Shown piece after piece: positions 56,451 through 61,156 of a DNA stretch of 61,156 nucleotides. The translations under genes were made by a program, and so were the position numbers. The notes beneath the pieces are model-generated. The model ran no database searches and was not told the DNA's origin. It was given only the letters and a program-made list of their open reading frames with translations. This DNA comes from an uncultured Alphaproteobacteria bacterium. Its GTDB lineage: Bacteria > Pseudomonadota > Alphaproteobacteria > RF32 > CAG-239. Location: NCBI GenBank assembly GCA_944391505.1, contig CALXTV010000009.1:1-61156 (forward strand). The letters run 5' to 3'. Every line of letters begins with the position of its first letter. Within the stretch, counting starts at the first letter, position 1.

Positions 56451-57413
56451 TCAGGCTACTCCCGCACGTAGACAATCGTGCAAATGAATGATACCGACAG
56501 GTTTTCCTTCGTCAACGACAAAAAGCTGCGTGATGCCTTTGCCGGTATTGTTCATCAGATTAACCGCTTCGGCAGCCAAGACATCCGGGCCGGTGGTTTT
56601 AGGGTTCCGGGTCATTACGTCGGAAGCTTTTTTATTCAAGACATCAGGCGTGAGGCAGCGACGTAGGTCGCCGTCGGTAATGATGCCGATTAATTTCCCG
56701 TTCCCGTCGGTTACGCCGACGCAGCCGAGCATTTTGGAGGTCATTTCAAGCAGAGCATCCTGCATGGAGGTGGCTTCTTTTACCAGCGGCATTTCGCTTC
56801 CTTTGTGCATGAGGTCGGAAACTTTCTGCAGAAAAGAGCCAAGTTTGCCGCCCGGATGGCGCTGCCGAAAATCGGTTTTGGAAAAACCTTTGCGCTCAAG
56901 CAGACGGACGGCCAGAATGTCGCCCAAAACCAGGGTGGCGGTGGTTGAAGATGTCGGAGCCAGGCCGAGCGGGCAGGCTTCGCCGTCATCGGGAAGCTTT
57001 AAGACAATGTCGCCGGTTTTACCCAAAGTGCTGTCCGGATTTTTGGTAATGGCGATTAACGGAATGCCATAGCGTTTGCAATAAAGAATAATGTCTGACA
57101 ATTCTTTGGTTTCGCCGGAGTTGGAAATGGCAACCACAACGTCGTCTTTGGTCAGCATGCCCAAATCGCCGTGGCTGGCTTCGCCCGGATGTACAAAGAA
57201 AGACGGTGTGCCGGTAGAGGCGAGTGTTGCCGCAATTTTATTACCGATATGTCCGGATTTTCCCATGCCCGTGACAATGACGCGGCCTTTGGTATATTGC
57301 ATGACGTCGAGCGCTTTGGTCAGGGTTTCATCAAGCTCGCTCTCCATTATGCGGAGGGCTTCAATTTCTTTGTCAATAGTGCGTTTGGCGGATATTATGT
57401 CTTTATTTTCCAT
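56451..57413 (-). CDS. kdsD: Arabinose-5-phosphate isomerase KdsD, 320 aa
   Basis: Makes D-arabinose 5-phosphate, the first precursor of Kdo for LPS core. An N-terminal SIS domain (VIVTGMGKSGHIGNKIAATL, VHPGEASHGDLGML, VAISNSGETKELSDI) is followed by two CBS domains (from about residue 205). GGAGG is seven bases before the ATG. First gene of the LPS-export operon kdsD-lptC-lptA-lptB-rpoN; kdsC is not in this window. Confidence 0.96.
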   Translation of the reverse strand: MENKDIISAKRTIDKEIEALRIMESELDETLTKALDVMQYTKGRVIVTGMGKSGHIGNKIAATLASTGTPSFFVHPGEASHGDLGMLTKDDVVVAISNSGETKELSDIILYCKRYGIPLIAITKNPDSTLGKTGDIVLKLPDDGEACPLGLAPTSSTTATLVLGDILAVRLLERKGFSKTDFRQRHPGGKLGSFLQKVSDLMHKGSEMPLVKEATSMQDALLEMTSKMLGCVGVTDGNGKLIGIITDGDLRRCLTPDVLNKKASDVMTRNPKTTGPDVLAAEAVNLMNNTGKGITQLFVVDEGKPVGIIHLHDCLRAGVA

Positions 57414-57747
57414 CAGGTGCCTCCAAAAGTTAATCCGTTGTCATGAAAATATTATCATATTTATTTTCTGGCAAGGATTTTTTGTGCTTTTTCTGCAGTT
57501 TTTGTGCTGTTGCCGAAATGTTTTTTTTCGGGTGGAAAAGGTATTTTGATACAGGTTCGCGGGAGAATTATGAAAATTCCTTTTGGACTCAAATAGACTC
57601 AAAAAAGTTTGGGCTCGTTCAGGAGAGCGCTTTGGAAGACTTGAGAAAAATGAGTCGTGAAAAGACTTCGAAAAGAAACGTTCGAGGAAGGTTAACGGAA
57701 AGTAAAAATTTTTTGGACTCAAAAATACGTTTTTTTGTAAAAAGCTG
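57414..57747. other. Gene-free stretch upstream of the str operon
   Basis: No supported gene. It contains three copies of GACTCAAA (57588, 57596 and 57716), the last flanked by ATTTTTTG and AAATACG, and a run of several GAAAAG-type direct repeats around 57644-57675. These may be binding sites for a regulator of the str operon or the trace of a lost gene. Nothing further is visible. Confidence 0.4.
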
Positions 57748-57776
57748 TTGACTAATCGGAAAAGTGAATCTAGTAT
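57748..57776 (+). promoter_or_regulatory. Promoter of the str operon (rpsL-rpsG-fusA-tuf)
   Basis: TTGACT (57748-57753), a 17-base spacer, TAGTAT (57771-57776). It predicts a leader of about 165 bases before rpsL. Confidence 0.75.
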
Positions 57777-57873
57777 GCGCTCAATCTTTGATGCCTTATG
57801 CAGGTTGATAAGAGGCGATTAAAAATGGATATAAATAGCCCGCAAGGGTTCTTTAGGTAAGTTTTTAGCCTGT

Positions 57874-57912
57874 TTCACGGAGAGCGGGAACGCTCGGTGA
57901 ACCGGGTTTTTT
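57874..57912 (+). promoter_or_regulatory. Leader hairpin with T-run upstream of rpsL (attenuator-like)
   Basis: TTCAC (57874-57878) pairs with GTGAA (57897-57901) and GAGCG (57882-57886) with CGCTC (57891-57895) around GGAA. CCGGG and six T bases (57907-57912) follow. A terminator-like hairpin between promoter and start codon could be an attenuator or a ribosomal-protein binding site; the 10-base-pair stem is interrupted on one side. Confidence 0.5.
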
Positions 57913-57949
57913 ATGTTAACAATCGTAATGAATTTTAAGGAAATTAGTG

Positions 57950-58803
<854 letters not shown>

Positions 58804-58818
58804 TATAGGGATATTACA

Positions 58819-60894
58819 ATGGCTCGTACACATAAACTGGAAATGTATAGAAACATCGGCATCATGGCTCACATTGATGCCGGTAAGACAACTACGACTG
58901 AGCGTATCCTTTATTACACCGGTGTTTCTCATAAAATCGGTGAAGTTCATGACGGTGCTGCCACCATGGACTGGATGGAACAGGAACAGGAGCGCGGTAT
59001 TACCATTACTTCTGCCGCAACGACTTGTTTTTGGAAAAATCACCGTATTAACATCATTGATACGCCGGGACACGTTGACTTTACCGTAGAGGTTGAGCGC
59101 TCGCTCCGCGTCCTTGATGGTGCAATTACGGTATTTGACTCGGTTGCCGGTGTCGAACCTCAGTCGGAAACTGTTTGGCGTCAGGCCGACAAATACGGTG
59201 TTCCCCGTATTTGCTTCTGCAATAAGATGGACCGAATCGGGGCTAACTTCTACCGTTGTCTGGATATGATTAAAGATCGTTTGGGTGCCCGTCCGCTGGC
59301 CATGCAGCTTCCGGTCGGTGCAGAATCCGATTTTAAGGGTATTGTCGATCTTCTGAATATGAATGCTATCATTTATACGGGAGATACAGCAGATTCCCCG
59401 ATTGAAATCAAGGAAATTCCGGCTGATTTGAAAGATAAGGCCGAAGAATATCATCATGCTCTGGTCGAAACTGCCGTTGAGCAAGATGAGCAGGCTATGG
59501 AAGATTATCTTGAGGGCAAAGAAATTTCGGTTGAAACACTGAAAAAATGTATCCGTAAAGGTACGCTGTCCCGCGAGTTTGTTCCGGTCTTCTGCGGAAC
59601 CGCTTTCAAAAACAAAGGTGTACAGCCATTGCTTGATGCCGTTATCGACTATTTGCCTTCTCCGCTTGACATCCCTTCTATTGAAGGCGTTAAGCCGGGT
59701 ACGGATGAGGTCGAGGTAAGACATCCGGGCGATAATGAGCCGCTGGCTGCCCTGGCGTTTAAGATTATGAACGACCCGTTTGTCGGTTCATTGACGTTTA
59801 CCCGAATTTATTCGGGTACCATGACGGCCGGTTCTTATATCTATAACTCGGTTAAAGATAAAAAAGAACGCATCGGCCGTATGTTGTTGATGCATGCCAA
59901 TAAGCGTGAAGATTTGAAAGAGGCTCATGCCGGTGATATTATCGCTTTGGCCGGTCTGAAAGATACAACGACCGGTGACACGCTGTGCGATGCTTCAAAG
60001 CCGATCGTTCTGGAAAACATGGTCTTCCCCGAGCCGGTTATTGAGCTGGCCGTTGAACCCAAGACCAAAGCCGATGTCGAAAAAATGGGGTTGGCTCTGT
60101 CCAGACTGGCTATGGAGGATCCGTCTTTCAAAGTTTCTTCAGATCCGGATTCCGGTCAGACAATTATTAAAGGTATGGGCGAGCTCCATCTGGAAATTAT
60201 TGTCGATCGTCTGAAACGTGAGTTCAAGGTCGAATGTAATGTCGGTGATCCGCAGGTTGCTTACCGCGAGACGATTACCAAACCGGCCGATATTGAATAT
60301 ACGCACAAGAAACAGTCCGGTGGTGCCGGTCAGTTTGCGCGGGTTAAAATCAAATTCGAGCCGATTGAAGGTTATGACGGATTTGAATTTGAGAATACCG
60401 TTGTTGGTGGTAACGTTCCGAAAGAATATATCCCCGGCGTCGAGAAAGGTCTGCGTTCGGCAATGGAAGCCGGTGTGTTGGCCGGATATCCGGTTACCGG
60501 TGTTAAATGTACGCTGTATGACGGTGCCTATCATGAAGTCGACTCGAATGTTATGTGCTTTGAAATTGCTGCCCGTGCTGCTTTCCGCGAAGGTATGCGT
60601 CAGGCCAATGCCAAGCTGCTTGAGCCGATTATGAAGGTTGAAGTCGTCACTCCGGAAGAATATATGGGTGATATTATCGGCGATCTTAACTCCCGCCGCG
60701 GACTGGTGAACGGTATGGATCAGCGGGGCAACGCCCGCGTTATTGACGCGAAAGTTCCGCTGTCTAATATGTTCGGCTATGTTAATACCCTGCGTTCTTT
60801 GTCTCAGGGGCGCGCGCAGTTCTCCATGGTCTTCAGCCATTATGCCGAAGTACCGCGGGAAATTGCCGAGACCGTCAAGGCGAAGAACAGCTAG
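58819..60894 (+). CDS. fusA: Elongation factor G, 691 aa
   Basis: EF-G drives translocation. G motifs: [19 protein letters not shown] (P-loop), [16 protein letters not shown] and [10 protein letters not shown]; switch I contains [14 protein letters not shown]. Domains II-V follow, with the tip loop of domain IV near [17 protein letters not shown]. Length is typical. Fifteen bases after rpsG. Confidence 0.98.
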   Translation: MARTHKLEMYRNIGIMAHIDAGKTTTTERILYYTGVSHKIGEVHDGAATMDWMEQEQERGITITSAATTCFWKNHRINIIDTPGHVDFTVEVERSLRVLDGAITVFDSVAGVEPQSETVWRQADKYGVPRICFCNKMDRIGANFYRCLDMIKDRLGARPLAMQLPVGAESDFKGIVDLLNMNAIIYTGDTADSPIEIKEIPADLKDKAEEYHHALVETAVEQDEQAMEDYLEGKEISVETLKKCIRKGTLSREFVPVFCGTAFKNKGVQPLLDAVIDYLPSPLDIPSIEGVKPGTDEVEVRHPGDNEPLAALAFKIMNDPFVGSLTFTRIYSGTMTAGSYIYNSVKDKKERIGRMLLMHANKREDLKEAHAGDIIALAGLKDTTTGDTLCDASKPIVLENMVFPEPVIELAVEPKTKADVEKMGLALSRLAMEDPSFKVSSDPDSGQTIIKGMGELHLEIIVDRLKREFKVECNVGDPQVAYRETITKPADIEYTHKKQSGGAGQFARVKIKFEPIEGYDGFEFENTVVGGNVPKEYIPGVEKGLRSAMEAGVLAGYPVTGVKCTLYDGAYHEVDSNVMCFEIAARAAFREGMRQANAKLLEPIMKVEVVTPEEYMGDIIGDLNSRRGLVNGMDQRGNARVIDAKVPLSNMFGYVNTLRSLSQGRAQFSMVFSHYAEVPREIAETVKAKNS

Positions 60895-60909
60895 TCGTTT
60901 GAACGGAAA

Positions 60910-60957
60910 ACGGAGGCAAAATCCACAGACGAATCGGCTGAAAGGTTTTGCTTCCGT
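60910..60957 (+). promoter_or_regulatory. Hairpin between fusA and tuf
   Basis: ACGGAGGCAAAATCC (60910-60924) pairs with GGTTTTGCTTCCGT (60944-60957) with few mismatches. No T-run follows, so it is more likely an RNA processing or stability element than a terminator. Confidence 0.5.
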
Positions 60958-61010
60958 TCGTTCCGGCGAAACAGTTTGATACTTAAATTTAATTTGGAGA
61001 AAATTTAAAA

Positions 61011-61156
61011 ATGGCAAAAGAGAAATTTGAGCGGACGAAGCCGCATTGCAACATCGGAACGATCGGTCACGTAGACCACGGAAAGACGACGTTGACGGCA
61101 GCGATAACGAAAGTATTGGCGGAAGAGGGCGGCGCAAGCTTTACCGCTTATGATCA
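61011..61156 (+). CDS. tuf: Elongation factor Tu, N-terminal end (partial)
   Basis: The frame opens [20 protein letters not shown], then [20 protein letters not shown], the EF-Tu P-loop, and runs off the window after 48 codons. GGAG lies about 11 bases before the ATG. It is the str-operon copy; the other copy ends at base 111. Codon use (ACG for Thr, GTA, GGA, CGG) is unlike fusA just upstream and similar to the other tuf fragment. Confidence 0.97.
   Translation, partial: MAKEKFERTKPHCNIGTIGHVDHGKTTLTAAITKVLAEEGGASFTAYD

Overview
This window looks like a chromosome segment of an alphaproteobacterium, probably an uncultured, host-associated and fermentative one. The lineage call rests on gene order and protein families: tuf-trnW-secE-nusG-rplKAJL-rpoBC, the set ptsN-hpf-rpoN-lptB-lptA-lptC-kdsD, the order lnt-XRE regulator-metK-trmB, a DUF1150 protein, and an FtsZ ending in a short [14 protein letters not shown] peptide. 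LPS transport genes indicate a Gram-negative envelope, and pta with two tandem acetate kinases points to acetate-forming energy metabolism. I cannot name the genus.

Layout. 1-1000: the 3' end of tuf, an orphan gene and tRNA-Trp. 1000-3720: an AT-rich accessory block inserted between trnW and secE, with three related att-like repeats, a gene carrying a perfect internal duplication, a small membrane protein and an inverted orphan gene. 3930-4322: a MerR regulator with a classic 19-bp-spacer operator. 4623-17199: secE, nusG, mscL (with an added zinc ribbon), rplK-rplA, rplJ-rplL and rpoB-rpoC, with L1-type and L10-type RNA leaders. 17364-19432: three orphan small genes and an OmpA-family lipoprotein. 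19495-27647 (minus): a reduced division and cell-wall cluster, mraY-ftsW-murG-murB-ftsQ-ftsA-ftsZ, without murD, murC or ddl. 27743-31529 (minus): ndk, a DUF2066 protein, an AI-2E-family transporter, a shortened solute-binding protein and a secreted orphan. 31686-35860 (plus): pta, two ackA paralogues and a secreted orphan. 36168-44025 (minus): metK-trmB, an XRE regulator, then miaB-phoH-ybeY-corC-lnt. 44212-48715 (plus): a TerB-like protein, an orphan, yggT, DUF167, folD, a double-receiver protein and a YqaA-type membrane protein. 48750-50719 (minus): infA and a sensor kinase. 50835-57413: DUF1150, then (minus) ptsN, hpf, rpoN, lptBAC and kdsD. 57748-61156: the str operon rpsL-rpsG-fusA-tuf, cut off by the window edge.

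How the parts work together: most of the window is core machinery for transcription, translation, division, LPS export and one-carbon/SAM metabolism, arranged in compact operons with overlapping stops and starts. Regulation is readable at several points: matched -35/-10 promoters (often TTGCAA or TTGACA-like with 16-17 bp spacers), ribosomal-protein mRNA leaders and strong intrinsic terminators. The unusual material is concentrated in the block after tRNA-Trp and in two clusters of about 120-bp palindromic repeats lying between convergent genes (35870-36167 and 51070-51322). The window begins and ends inside two tuf genes in direct orientation.
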